Source of the DNA: Phytopseudomonas flavescens
GTDB taxonomy: Bacteria; Pseudomonadota; Gammaproteobacteria; Pseudomonadales; Pseudomonadaceae
Length of the DNA: 64,000 bases
Assembly: GCF_900100535.1 (NCBI RefSeq)
Contig: NZ_FNDG01000022.1
Coordinates: 1 to 64,000, forward strand
Direction: 5' to 3'
This document shows positions 28,175 through 36,616 of the stretch, one piece after another; the first letter of the stretch is position 1, and each line of letters opens with the position of its first letter. A program made the position numbers and the translations under genes. Under the pieces are notes generated by a model, which was not told the DNA's origin, made no database searches, and saw only the letters and a program-made list of their open reading frames with translations.

Positions 28175-28552
28175 ATGAAGTTCGCACGCTCGCAGCAAGG
28201 TCTGTCGATTGTGAGTTGGCTGGTTGTGCTCGCCGTGACGGCGTTTCTCGCCAGTACGGCGTTCAAGGTGGTTCCGCATTACCTCGACTACATGTCGATG
28301 GAAAAGATCATCACCTCGGTGGAAACCGACAAGGTGCAGGGGGTCAGAACCGTAGGCGATTTCTATGCCCACGTCAGCCGTGGCATGACGGTCAACAGTA
28401 TCCGTGACCTGAACCTGCAGGACGTGCTGAAGGTGACTATCGTGGATAACGAGTTTCTCGCTCACCTGAAGTATGAAAAACGCGAATCGCTGATCGAGAA
28501 CCTCGATCTGGTGGTTAATTTCGATAAAGAATTCCGTGTGCGAATGCCGTGA
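28175..28552 (+). CDS. DUF4845 small membrane protein
   Basis: The 125-residue protein starts MKFARSQQGLSIVSWLVVLAV, a pilin-like Gly-hydrophobic N-terminus, with one membrane helix (about 10-29) and a periplasmic remainder (FKVVPHYLDYMSMEKIITS). This is the DUF4845 family regularly found between lepB and rnc in pseudomonads. Function is not established. GGGGAA precedes the ATG at 28175. Its stop overlaps the rnc start. Confidence 0.85.
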   Translation: MKFARSQQGLSIVSWLVVLAVTAFLASTAFKVVPHYLDYMSMEKIITSVETDKVQGVRTVGDFYAHVSRGMTVNSIRDLNLQDVLKVTIVDNEFLAHLKYEKRESLIENLDLVVNFDKEFRVRMP

Positions 28553-29238
28553 CTGTTTCGTTGACCCGCCTCGAGCGCCAGCTCGGGCACAGCTTCAAGG
28601 ATCAGGATCTGATGATCCTGGCGTTGACCCACCGCAGCTTCGCCGGTCGCAACAACGAGCGTCTGGAGTTTCTCGGAGATGCGATCCTCAATTTCGTTGC
28701 CGGTGAGGCGCTCTACGAGCGTTTCCCCCAGGCCCGTGAAGGACAACTGTCGAGATTGCGTGCGCGCCTGGTGAAAGGCGAGACCCTGGCCATATTGGCC
28801 CGGGGGTTCGACCTGGGCGAGTACTTGCGCCTGGGTTCGGGCGAGCTGAAAAGCGGTGGTTTCCGCCGCGACTCCATACTCGCCGATGCGCTGGAGGCGC
28901 TGATCGGCGCGATCTACCTGGATGCCGGCATGGACATCGCCCGCGAGCGCGTGCTGGCCTGGCTGATCAACGAGCTGGATGGCCTGACCCTGATCGACAC
29001 CAACAAGGACCCCAAGACTCGCCTGCAGGAATTTTTGCAGTCACGTGCTTGCGAGCTGCCGCGTTACGAGGTGGTCGACATTCAGGGCGAGCCTCATTGC
29101 CGGACATTCGTGGTCGAGTGTCAGGTCAATCTACTCAATGACAAGACCCTGGGCCAAGGCGCCAGCCGCCGCATTGCCGAACAGGTAGCGGCGACGGCAG
29201 CGCTGATCGCTCTGGGTGTGGAGAACGGCAATGACTGA
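28549..29238 (+). CDS. rnc: Ribonuclease III
   Basis: Double-strand-specific RNase of 229 residues for rRNA and mRNA processing. The catalytic signature ERLEFLGDAIL lies at about 37-47, the second acidic site is DALEALIGAIYLD, and the C-terminal dsRNA-binding domain begins DPKTRLQEFLQSR. The GTG start overlaps the previous stop by 4 bp. It overlaps era by 8 bp, the conserved rnc-era coupling. Confidence 0.97.
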   Translation: MTVSLTRLERQLGHSFKDQDLMILALTHRSFAGRNNERLEFLGDAILNFVAGEALYERFPQAREGQLSRLRARLVKGETLAILARGFDLGEYLRLGSGELKSGGFRRDSILADALEALIGAIYLDAGMDIARERVLAWLINELDGLTLIDTNKDPKTRLQEFLQSRACELPRYEVVDIQGEPHCRTFVVECQVNLLNDKTLGQGASRRIAEQVAATAALIALGVENGND

Positions 29239-30133
29239 TTCGCCTGTAACGCGCTGTGGCTACGTCGCCATCGTCGGCCGGCCCAACGTGGGCAAGTCGA
29301 CCTTGCTCAATCATATCCTCGGCCAGAAGCTTGCGATCACCTCGCGCAAACCGCAAACCACCCGCCACAACATGCTCGGCATCAAGACCGAGGGCGAGGT
29401 ACAGGCCATCTACGTCGATACGCCCGGCCTGCACAAGAACAACGAGAAAGCGCTCAACCGCTACATGAACAAGAATGCTTCGTCGGCCCTCAAGGATGTC
29501 GACGTGGTGATCTTCGTGGTCGACCGTACCCGCTGGACCGACGAAGACCAGATGGTGCTCGAGCGTGTCCAGTACGTGGAGGGGCCGGTGATCCTGGCGG
29601 TCAACAAGACCGACCGCCTGGACGACAAGGCCGATCTGATGCCGCACCTGAAGTGGCTGGCCGAGCAGTTGCCGAACGCCGAGATCGTGCCGGTATCCGC
29701 TCAGCAGGGGCATAACCTGGAGGCCCTGGAAAAGCTGGTGGGCGATCGCCTGCCCGAAGGCGTGCACTTTTTCCCGGAAGACCAGATCACCGACCGCTCC
29801 GGGCGTTTCTTCGCCGCCGAACTGGTGCGCGAGAAGATCATGCGTCAACTGGGCGCCGAGCTGCCGTACCAGATCACCGTGGAAATCGAAGAGTTCAAGC
29901 GCGAAGGACGGATCATGCACATCCATGCGCTGGTCTTGGTCGAGCGTGACGGGCAGAAGAAAATCATCATTGGCGAGAAGGGCGAGCGCATCAAGCGCAT
30001 CGGCCAGGAGGCGCGCAAGGACATGGAGTCGATGTTCGATACCAAGGTCATGCTCAACCTCTGGGTCAAGGTGAAAAGCGGCTGGTCCGATGACGAGCGC
30101 GCCTTGCGTTCCCTGGGCTACGACAACATCTGA
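29231..30133 (+). CDS. era: GTPase Era
   Basis: 30S ribosome-assembly GTPase of 300 residues. G1 is GRPNVGKST (16-24), G3 DTPGL, G4 NKTD; the C-terminal KH domain includes IIIGEKGERIKRIGQEAR. The ATG at 29231 lies within the end of rnc. Confidence 0.98.
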   Translation: MTDSPVTRCGYVAIVGRPNVGKSTLLNHILGQKLAITSRKPQTTRHNMLGIKTEGEVQAIYVDTPGLHKNNEKALNRYMNKNASSALKDVDVVIFVVDRTRWTDEDQMVLERVQYVEGPVILAVNKTDRLDDKADLMPHLKWLAEQLPNAEIVPVSAQQGHNLEALEKLVGDRLPEGVHFFPEDQITDRSGRFFAAELVREKIMRQLGAELPYQITVEIEEFKREGRIMHIHALVLVERDGQKKIIIGEKGERIKRIGQEARKDMESMFDTKVMLNLWVKVKSGWSDDERALRSLGYDNI

Positions 30134-30182
30134 CCCGGTATCCCGCCGCCTCGCGGCTGGCACCGACAGCGAGTGATTCAGC

Positions 30183-30881
30183 ATGCTTGCGCTCAGCCAG
30201 CCCGCCTATGTCCTGCACAGTCGTGCGTACCGTGAAAGCAGTGCGCTGGTCGACTTTCTCACGCCCCAGGGGCGTTTGCGTGCCGTGTTGCGTGGTGCGC
30301 GGGGCAAGGCCGGCAGCCTGTCCAGGCCGTTCATCCCTCTCGAACTGGAAACCCGTGGCCGCGGTGAGCTTAAGAACGTCGGCCGTCTGGAGGCGGCCGG
30401 TATTCCCAACCTGCTCTCCGGCGACGCGTTGTTCAGCGGTCTGTACCTGAACGAGTTGCTGATCCGCGTGCTGCCGGCCGAGGACCCCCATCCAATCATT
30501 TTCGAGCAGTACGCCATGACCGTCCTGGCGCTGGCCCAGGGGCGCGCGCTGGAACCGCTGTTGCGGGCCTTCGAATGGCGCTTGCTGGACGAGCTCGGCT
30601 ATGGTTTCGCCCTCGACAGCGACGTGCAGGGCGATCCGGTGGTCGCCACCGGCCTGTATCGCCTGCAGTCCGACAGTGGCCTGCTGCCCATCGGCCATTG
30701 GCAGCCAGGTGCTTTTCTGGGCAGCGAGCTGCTGGCCATGGCCGAGGCGGACTGGACTGCGCCGGGTGCGCTGACGGCTGCCAAACGGCTGATGCGCCAG
30801 GCGCTGGCCCCTCATCTGGGCGGTCGACCTCTGGTCAGCCGCGAATTGTTCATGACGCTCAAGGAGCCGACCCGTGACTGA
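30183..30881 (+). CDS. recO: DNA repair protein RecO
   Basis: The 232-residue RecO mediates RecA loading on gaps together with RecR. It has an N-terminal OB-fold (QPAYVLHSRAYRESSALVDFLT, LRAVLRGARGKAGSLSRPF) and a helical C-terminal part (LRAFEWRLLDELGYGF). No zinc-binding Cys cluster is visible, as is usual in Pseudomonas-type RecO. It overlaps pdxJ by 8 bp. Confidence 0.96.
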   Translation: MLALSQPAYVLHSRAYRESSALVDFLTPQGRLRAVLRGARGKAGSLSRPFIPLELETRGRGELKNVGRLEAAGIPNLLSGDALFSGLYLNELLIRVLPAEDPHPIIFEQYAMTVLALAQGRALEPLLRAFEWRLLDELGYGFALDSDVQGDPVVATGLYRLQSDSGLLPIGHWQPGAFLGSELLAMAEADWTAPGALTAAKRLMRQALAPHLGGRPLVSRELFMTLKEPTRD

Positions 30882-31617
30882 AGCCAACCGTGTTTTGCTG
30901 GGCGTGAATATCGACCACGTCGCTACCCTGCGCCAGGCGCGCGGCACACGCTATCCGGACCCCGTCAAGGCGGCGCTGGATGCGGAAGAAGCGGGTGCCG
31001 ATGGGATCACCGTGCACCTGCGCGAAGACCGTCGGCACATTCAGGAACGCGATGTGCGCCTGCTCAAGGAGGTCTTGCAGACGCGCATGAACTTCGAGAT
31101 GGGGGTGACCGACTTCATGCTCGATTTTGCCGAACAGATCCGCCCCGAACATGTCTGCCTGGTGCCGGAAACCCGCCAGGAACTGACTACCGAAGGCGGT
31201 CTGGACGTAGCTGGCCAGGAGGCCCGAATCGCCGCAGCGGTGCAGCGTCTGGCTGCCGCTGGCAGCGAAGTTTCCCTGTTCATCGATGCCGACCCGCGGC
31301 AGATCGAGGCGAGCAAGCGGGTCGGCGCGCCGGCCATCGAATTGCACACCGGGCGTTATGCCGATGCGCAGGATGCGCAGCAGGCCGCTGCGGAGCTGCT
31401 GCGTATTCGTGAAGGCGTCGCGCTGGGCGTTTCCCTGGGCCTGATCGTCAACGCCGGTCATGGCCTGCACTACCACAATGTCGAGCCGGTGGCGGCGATC
31501 CCCGGCATCAACGAACTGAACATCGGCCACGCCCTGGTCAGCCATGCCCTGTTCGTTGGCTTCAAGGATGCGGTGCGGGAAATGAAGCAACTGATCGAGA
31601 GCGCCGCAGCACGCTAG
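30874..31617 (+). CDS. pdxJ: Pyridoxine 5'-phosphate synthase
   Basis: TIM-barrel enzyme of 247 residues that makes pyridoxine 5'-phosphate from deoxyxylulose phosphate and aminoacetone phosphate. Signatures are LGVNIDHVATLRQARGT, ADGITVHLREDRRHIQ and VNAGHGLHYHNV. The GTG start lies in recO. Convergent with a LysR gene 5 bp away. Confidence 0.97.
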   Translation: MTEANRVLLGVNIDHVATLRQARGTRYPDPVKAALDAEEAGADGITVHLREDRRHIQERDVRLLKEVLQTRMNFEMGVTDFMLDFAEQIRPEHVCLVPETRQELTTEGGLDVAGQEARIAAAVQRLAAAGSEVSLFIDADPRQIEASKRVGAPAIELHTGRYADAQDAQQAAAELLRIREGVALGVSLGLIVNAGHGLHYHNVEPVAAIPGINELNIGHALVSHALFVGFKDAVREMKQLIESAAAR

Positions 31618-31622
31618 TGGCG

Positions 31623-32525
31623 CTAGCGGCGTGCTCCGTAGGCCACTGCCACCTGCGCCGCCAGCGCTTCCGCGGCGGCACCACGGTTGCTGCCGCGCAG
31701 CAGTTTGATGTGATAGTCGCCCAATGGTGGCAGCCCGTGCTCCTGTTGAGGGAGGCGGCGTAGCGGCGGTTTGACCAGGCTGGCCGGGAAGGCGGCGATG
31801 GCCAGATCGGCAAGCAGCGCCGCTTCCTGACCAGCACACTGCTCGCTGGAGTAGGCGATGCGGTAGTTGCGCCCCAGCCTGTCCAGGCCGTCCATCGCCG
31901 CACGTCGCCAGGCGCAGCCGCGGCTGGCCACGGCCAGCGGTAGAGGGTTGCGCTTGACCGCCAGCCCGCCATCACGGCCTGCCCAGACCAGCGATTCGCT
32001 GCAGATGATCTCCCCTCGGGAGTCGTCGGCGTCGCCATTGCCGGTATTGAGCAAGGTCAGGTCCAGCTCTCCGGCATCCAGGCGCTCGATCAGCTCGCAG
32101 CTGCGGCCTACCGATACGTCGACCTGAACCGCGGGATGGCTGAGGGCGAACTGCGACAGCAGGTCGGGGAGGGCGCCCACGCCGATATCGAATGGCGTGC
32201 CGAAACGCACGGTGCCCGCCAGGTTCGGAACCAGAAAGTGCGATACCGCTTCCTCGTTGAGCTTGAGCAGACGCCGCGCGTAGCCGAGCAGGATCTCGCC
32301 ATCCGCGGTGAGTCGCACGCGGCGGCTTTCGCGGAGAAACAGCGTGCGCCCGAGGGATTCTTCCAGGCGCTTGATCTGCTGGCTGACAGCCGCCGTGGTA
32401 CGGAATACCTGGGCGGCGGTGCGGGTAAAGCTGCCGCTTTCGGCGATGCCGACGAACGTCTTCAGCACATCGCTTTCCAGTAGTGGCAGGGCGGCGGGCA
32501 AGTCGGTGAGCAGCGGGCTGTTCAT
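31623..32525 (-). CDS. LysR-family transcriptional regulator
   Basis: The 300-residue protein has an N-terminal winged helix (LKTFVGIAESGSFTRTAAQVF, TTAAVSQQIKRLEESLGRTL) and a LysR substrate-binding domain from about 100. It is divergent from a 91-residue protein with a DUF1127-like segment, an arrangement I recall from other pseudomonads, so it may control that gene. The ligand is unknown. Confidence 0.87.
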   Translation of the reverse strand: MNSPLLTDLPAALPLLESDVLKTFVGIAESGSFTRTAAQVFRTTAAVSQQIKRLEESLGRTLFLRESRRVRLTADGEILLGYARRLLKLNEEAVSHFLVPNLAGTVRFGTPFDIGVGALPDLLSQFALSHPAVQVDVSVGRSCELIERLDAGELDLTLLNTGNGDADDSRGEIICSESLVWAGRDGGLAVKRNPLPLAVASRGCAWRRAAMDGLDRLGRNYRIAYSSEQCAGQEAALLADLAIAAFPASLVKPPLRRLPQQEHGLPPLGDYHIKLLRGSNRGAAAEALAAQVAVAYGARR

Positions 32526-32652
32526 GATGTCGTTAATATTTTCTTAATCAGCTGTTAGGTATTACTAGTTTGTCTTAACGTTAGGCGCCACTCAATCTGT
32601 CGGCAAGCGGTTACCGATAACCGGTGACCTCAGGCTGTCGAGGAGAGTTGTC

Positions 32653-32928
32653 ATGACGTCGAACGAACAGCATGCCGCCAATGCCGGGCGCACCCCCCAG
32701 GCAAGGTCGTCGGGCCTTGTCGCCAATGAGCTGACCCAGTGGCTGGGCGACTGGTATTTCGCCTGGTGCTGGAGGCGCAAGATGCGCCGCCTGCTGAGTC
32801 TGGAAAGCGCTGGTCAGGTGCGCCTGGGAAGCGCCCGTGAGCGCGTCAGCGCCGGTGCGCGGATGCCCCTCGCAATGATCGCTGCGCGGCAGGCAGACTG
32901 GCGCCGCAAAGGTGATGTGGCTGACTGA
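32653..32928 (+). CDS. Small basic protein, possibly DUF1127-like
   Basis: The 91-residue protein is rich in Arg, with WYFAWCWRRKMRRLLSLESAG resembling the helical core of DUF1127 proteins (RR-aromatic helix then LL-L). The C-terminal part (RMPLAMIAARQADWRRK) is not typical. It starts with ATG at 32653, preceded by GAGGAGAG. Its position, divergent from a LysR gene, supports it being a real gene. Function unknown; DUF1127 proteins in other bacteria have been linked to RNA and stress biology. Confidence 0.6.
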   Translation: MTSNEQHAANAGRTPQARSSGLVANELTQWLGDWYFAWCWRRKMRRLLSLESAGQVRLGSARERVSAGARMPLAMIAARQADWRRKGDVAD

Positions 32929-32936
32929 CGCTGCTG

Positions 32937-33905
32937 TCAGGGCTTGCGTGCGACCAGTACGGCACGGCGCGGGGCCGGCAGGCCTTCGAGGGTGCGGCGG
33001 TGATCCAGCGGGTCGAGGAACTCCGGCAGCGACTGGTAGCGCATCCAGTCGGTGCTGCGCTGTTCCTCGACGGAGGTGACGCTGACGTCCACGCAACGCA
33101 CGTCGACGAAGCCGGCGCGGCGCAGCCACAGTTCCAGCGCCGGCACCGAAGGCAGGAACCAGACGTTGCGCATCTGTGCATAACGGTCTTCGGGAACCAG
33201 CACCTGATAAGCGTCGCCTTCCACCACCAGCGTCTCCAGCACCAGTTCGCCGCCCTTGAGCAGGCACTCCTTGAGTTCCAGCAGGTGATCGATGGGCGAG
33301 CGCCGATGGTACAGCACGCCCATGGAGAACACGGTGTCGAAGCCCAGCAGCTTTGCCGGCAGTTCCTCGATGCCCAGGGGCAGGTGCCAGGCAGGCATGT
33401 CCGGCAGGTAATTCTTCATGGCCAGGAACTGGCAAAGAAACAGCCAGTTCGGGTCGATACCGACCACGCTCTTGGCGCCATCGCCGAGCATCCGCCACAT
33501 GTAGTAGCCATTGCCGCAGCCGACGTCGAGTACGCACTTGCCGGTCAGGTCCAGGTGCGGGGATACCCGTTGCCATTTCCAGTCGGAACGCCACTCGGTA
33601 TCCACATGTACACCGAACAGGTGAAAGGGGCCCTTGCGCCAGGGGATCAGGCCACGCAGGGCGCTGTCCAGGGCTGCCTGGGTGGTCTTATCGGGGTGGC
33701 CGTCGAGCCTGAAATCCCTGAGCAGGTCGATCTGTGTGGCATCCAGTGGCGGCAGCGCCTCGACGGCGGCGTACCAGCGCTGCAGGTCACCGTGACCGAT
33801 GGCCAGTTTGGCATCGATCTGCCCCGGCAGTTCGGCGCTCCATTGCTGCAAGGGCGTGCCAGCGAGGTGCGCCTGTAGGGTATCGAGATCCATGCGGTGC
33901 ATCAT
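32937..33905 (-). CDS. cmoB: tRNA 5-carboxymethoxyuridine(34) synthase CmoB
   Basis: The 322-residue enzyme transfers the carboxymethyl group from carboxy-SAM to hydroxyuridine-34 of tRNA. The SAM-fold motif is VLDVGCGNGYYMWRM; WRKGPFHLFGVHVDTEWRS is the family hallmark. The ATG at 33905 overlaps the cmoA stop as ATGA. The length matches E. coli CmoB. It is paired with cmoA, which makes its cofactor. Confidence 0.95.
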   Translation of the reverse strand: MMHRMDLDTLQAHLAGTPLQQWSAELPGQIDAKLAIGHGDLQRWYAAVEALPPLDATQIDLLRDFRLDGHPDKTTQAALDSALRGLIPWRKGPFHLFGVHVDTEWRSDWKWQRVSPHLDLTGKCVLDVGCGNGYYMWRMLGDGAKSVVGIDPNWLFLCQFLAMKNYLPDMPAWHLPLGIEELPAKLLGFDTVFSMGVLYHRRSPIDHLLELKECLLKGGELVLETLVVEGDAYQVLVPEDRYAQMRNVWFLPSVPALELWLRRAGFVDVRCVDVSVTSVEEQRSTDWMRYQSLPEFLDPLDHRRTLEGLPAPRRAVLVARKP

Positions 33906-34645
33906 GGCAGGGCCACCATGGAGGCGAAATTCAGGCACTGGAACCAGGGCAGCACCTTGCTGAAACCGGCTGCCAGTAGCCGCTCGCGGTGCTGCTCGAG
34001 GCTGTCGGGCAACATGACCTTTTCGATGGCGCTGCGCTTCTGGGCGATTTCCAGTTCGCTGTAACCATTGGCACGCTTGAACGCGACATGCAGGTCGGTA
34101 AGCAGGGCATGTTGCTGGTCATCCTCGAAGCGCAGCTTTTCCGACAGGATCAGTGCGCCGCCCGGCAGTAGAGCCTGGCGGATACGGGCCAGCAGCGGCA
34201 GGCGCTGAGCCGGCTCGATGAACTGCAAGGTAAAGTTCAGTGCTACCAATGAGCTCGGCTCGAAGTCCATGGCGAGGATGTCCGCTTCGATGACCTCGAC
34301 CGGCAGCAGCTCCTGGAACATCGAATCCTGGGCATGCAGGTATTCTCGGCAGCGTTCGACCATGGCGCTGGAGTTGTCCACCGCGACCACGCGGCAGTCT
34401 TCCAGCTGAACGTGGCGGCGCAGCGCCTGGGTCACCGCACCCAGCGAGCTGCCCAGGTCGTAGAGCACGCTGTGCGGCTGGGCGAACTGGCCGGCCAGCA
34501 CGCCGATATTCTCGACGATGGTCGGGTAACCGGGCACCGAACGCTTGATCATGTCCGGGAACACACGCGCCACGTCTTCGTTGAACACGAAGTCCGGCAC
34601 CTGATCCAGTGGCTGGGCGAAAAGTCGGTCGGGCTGTCTGTTCAC
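33902..34645 (-). CDS. cmoA: Carboxy-S-adenosylmethionine synthase CmoA
   Basis: Converts SAM and prephenate to carboxy-SAM for CmoB. It is 247 residues from a GTG at 34645 (NRQPDRLFAQPL...), the same length as the E. coli enzyme. An ATG 14 codons earlier is possible but adds a Pro/Arg-rich tail. Motifs: DFVFNEDVARVFPDMI, VLYDLGSSLGAVT, VALNFTLQFI. Coupled to cmoB by a 4-bp overlap. Confidence 0.93.
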   Translation of the reverse strand: MNRQPDRLFAQPLDQVPDFVFNEDVARVFPDMIKRSVPGYPTIVENIGVLAGQFAQPHSVLYDLGSSLGAVTQALRRHVQLEDCRVVAVDNSSAMVERCREYLHAQDSMFQELLPVEVIEADILAMDFEPSSLVALNFTLQFIEPAQRLPLLARIRQALLPGGALILSEKLRFEDDQQHALLTDLHVAFKRANGYSELEIAQKRSAIEKVMLPDSLEQHRERLLAAGFSKVLPWFQCLNFASMVALP

Positions 34646-34743
34646 GGTCGGTCTGCGCGGCGCTGGAAAGGCGCGCATTTTAGCCAAGTCCGGCGATTAG
34701 CCAAACCTTGTCGGCTGCGTTCGTCGGATCTCTGCCGGAAGAG

Positions 34744-34780
34744 CCGACTTGCAGTTGATTTTTCTCGACCTGCAAGTCGG
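34744..34780. terminator. Perfect 11-bp hairpin downstream of the I42-family gene
   Basis: CCGACTTGCAG (34744-34754) and CTGCAAGTCGG (34770-34780) pair perfectly around 15 bases. It lies just past the stop at 34800 on the minus strand and before cmoA. There is no following T-run on the minus strand, so it may be a weak terminator or stabilising stem. Confidence 0.4.
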
Positions 34781-34799
34781 TTACGAATGGCCAGCGGGC

Positions 34800-35189
34800 C
34801 TAGCGAACGCTAACCCGGCAGTCGAAGGTCTCTGCTGGTTCGGCGCCGGCATCCCAGGGCTGCACGTAGGTCAGCAGCAGCTGAGCGTCTCCGCTTTCCG
34901 TTGCCTGGAATCGCCAGGTGGAGTGACCTTCGCCGCCCACCAGATCGGAGTTTCCAGCCGCGCTGTAAACTTCCGGGCCGAGGCTCTTGAGAACGCTGGC
35001 GGCATTCTCGCGGACCACCCAGCGATAACCGGTAGTGGGGTTGCTCGGCAGGGTGAGGATTACCTGCTGGCCGGCGTGCAGGTTGAGCGGGCACTGCTGT
35101 TGTTCCTGCACGGTGACGCTTCTGGACTGGCTAGCACAAGCACTCAGCAAGGCGATTGCCGCGACGAGCGACAGGCTGTGGGAGGTCAT
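34800..35189 (-). CDS. Chagasin-like (I42 family) cysteine-protease-inhibitor lipoprotein
   Basis: The 129-residue protein has a lipoprotein signal peptide (IALLSAC, lipidated Cys18). The mature domain shows the I42 loops NPTTGYRW, GGEGHSTWRF and a late LLTYVQPWD (in place of the usual RPW). I42 proteins inhibit papain-like proteases; a role against predator or host proteases is inference. The start at 35189 follows GGAG. It is a single gene between cmoA and the cupin gene. Confidence 0.85.
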   Translation of the reverse strand: MTSHSLSLVAAIALLSACASQSRSVTVQEQQQCPLNLHAGQQVILTLPSNPTTGYRWVVRENAASVLKSLGPEVYSAAGNSDLVGGEGHSTWRFQATESGDAQLLLTYVQPWDAGAEPAETFDCRVSVR

Positions 35190-35271
35190 CAGGGGCTCCG
35201 TTGGCTGGGAAACGTGCTTCAGCATAGCCGCTGCCGCATGGGCTGTAACCCGTGCCGGCGAGCGAATGTCG

Positions 35272-35601
35272 TCAGTCGACGATGAACAGCCGCGCGCCTG
35301 TACTCGTCGAGCTGCGGTGCGCTTCGGCCTGATCAGCGACCTGATAGCTCATGCCCGCGGTCATCACGAAGCGGCGGCCATCCTCCAGCTCAGTATGCAG
35401 TTCGCCCTCGAGGCACAGCAGGATATGGCCCTTGCTGCACCAGTGGTCGGCCAGGTAGCCGGGCGAATAGTCGACCATACGCACCCGCAATGCGCCGAAC
35501 TGTCGAGTTCGCCAGTGGGCCACGCCGGTTTCTCCAGGATGCTCGGTGGCGTCCACCTGGCTCCAGTCGGTAATGCCAAAAGGGATATCGGCGATGTTCA
35601 T
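35272..35601 (-). CDS. DHCW-motif cupin-fold protein
   Basis: The 109-residue single cupin opens MNIADIPFGITDWSQV. The family hallmark DHWCSKGHILLCLEGELHTEL carries the metal-ligand-type His and Cys, followed by GRRFVMTAGMSYQVAD. The family is common in proteobacteria and its substrate is unknown to me. It is in the same direction as, but separate from, the LuxR gene upstream. Confidence 0.85.
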   Translation of the reverse strand: MNIADIPFGITDWSQVDATEHPGETGVAHWRTRQFGALRVRMVDYSPGYLADHWCSKGHILLCLEGELHTELEDGRRFVMTAGMSYQVADQAEAHRSSTSTGARLFIVD

Positions 35602-35667
35602 GAGGGTTTCCTGACGTGTGGTGAATCATGACGTGGCTGCCGAGGCCATGATGCCGACCGAGGTCTG

Positions 35668-36453
35668 TCAGTCCTGCTGGGCCTGGAGAAACAGGGCGAA
35701 CAGTTCGGATTGCGACTTTATCCCCAGCTTGGCGTAGATGTGCTTGCGGTGCACCTTGACCGTCTCCGTCGAGATGGACAGTTTGCGTGCGATCTCCTTG
35801 CCCGAGCAGCCACTGAGCATCAGCCTCGCCACATCCAGCTCGCGCGCGGTAAGGGTGTTTTCCATCCAGTGCCCGGCGCTGCCCTGAGGCTGCGGGCGAG
35901 CCGGGCCTGGCGTGATGGTGCCGAGCAAGTCCTGATCGAAGGCCAGGCGCTGGCGCATCAGGCCGCCCACCCACGGCTGCACCAGGCCAAGCAGGGCCAG
36001 GTTCTCGGGGCTGAAGCGGTGGCGCGCCCCCAGCGACAGGCACAAGGTTTTGCCGTCCTGCAGCGGGACGTTGAACTGCACTTCGTCGACCACCACGTTG
36101 AGGCGGAAATAGCGTTGGTAGTAGTCGGTCCGCTCGAAGCGTTCCGGTGCCACGTCAGCCAGGTGCAGCAGGCCGCCCACGGCGCGTTCGCGGCTGTCGA
36201 TATAGAACGGGTCGAGCTGGTAGAGACCCTTGAGGTAATCCAGGAACAGCGTGTCGGGACCACCGTCCAGCCCAGGGCACTCGGCAAGCACCTGGGGCCG
36301 TGCGTCGCTGAAGATCAGCACCACCCAGCTGTCGAACGCTACGTACTGTTCCAGTACGCGTACCAGCGCCGTCCAGAAACCGGGACGATCGAGCCCCTCG
36401 ATGAGTTTACCGACCGACTGGTGCCAGGCGATGTGCTGCAATGAAAGCCCCAT
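35668..36453 (-). CDS. LuxR-family transcriptional regulator
   Basis: The 261-residue protein has an N-terminal domain (1-190) that does not resemble an acyl-homoserine-lactone pocket I recognise. The C-terminal LuxR helix-turn-helix reads LTARELDVARLMLSGCSGKEIARKL and SISTETVKVHRKHIYAKLGI. It is divergent from a nitrilase-superfamily gene and permease. The 26-bp perfect palindrome between them is its most likely operator. It probably senses a substrate of the hydrolase or permease (inference). Confidence 0.88.
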   Translation of the reverse strand: MGLSLQHIAWHQSVGKLIEGLDRPGFWTALVRVLEQYVAFDSWVVLIFSDARPQVLAECPGLDGGPDTLFLDYLKGLYQLDPFYIDSRERAVGGLLHLADVAPERFERTDYYQRYFRLNVVVDEVQFNVPLQDGKTLCLSLGARHRFSPENLALLGLVQPWVGGLMRQRLAFDQDLLGTITPGPARPQPQGSAGHWMENTLTARELDVARLMLSGCSGKEIARKLSISTETVKVHRKHIYAKLGIKSQSELFALFLQAQQD

Positions 36454-36526
36454 TTTCTACCCCCGATGGGTTAACCCGCCCGCGTGATTACCGGCGTCGA
36501 TGCTTGCCGCCATACTCGGGGTACGG

Positions 36527-36552
36527 CAGCGGCAGGTCGCGACCTGCCGCTG
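36527..36552. promoter_or_regulatory. Perfect 26-bp palindrome, probable operator of the LuxR regulator
   Basis: The sequence from 36527 (CAGCGGCAGGTCG) to 36552 is an unbroken palindrome centred between 36539 and 36540. All 13 base pairs match and the symmetry ends at the next base. It sits 65 bp before the hydrolase start and 74 bp before the LuxR start. Its CAGGT/ACCTG cores resemble LuxR-type boxes. Confidence 0.6.
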
Positions 36553-36616
36553 GGAAAACGGCCAGGCCGATTCTGACGCTTTTTGCCGGTCATGGACAAA
36601 ACAACAGGAAATCGAG

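Noticed and set aside
34744..34780. Possible riboswitch between the I42-family gene and cmoA
   Set aside because: Only one simple stem is visible, with no conserved aptamer core that I recognise. Kept only as a hairpin.
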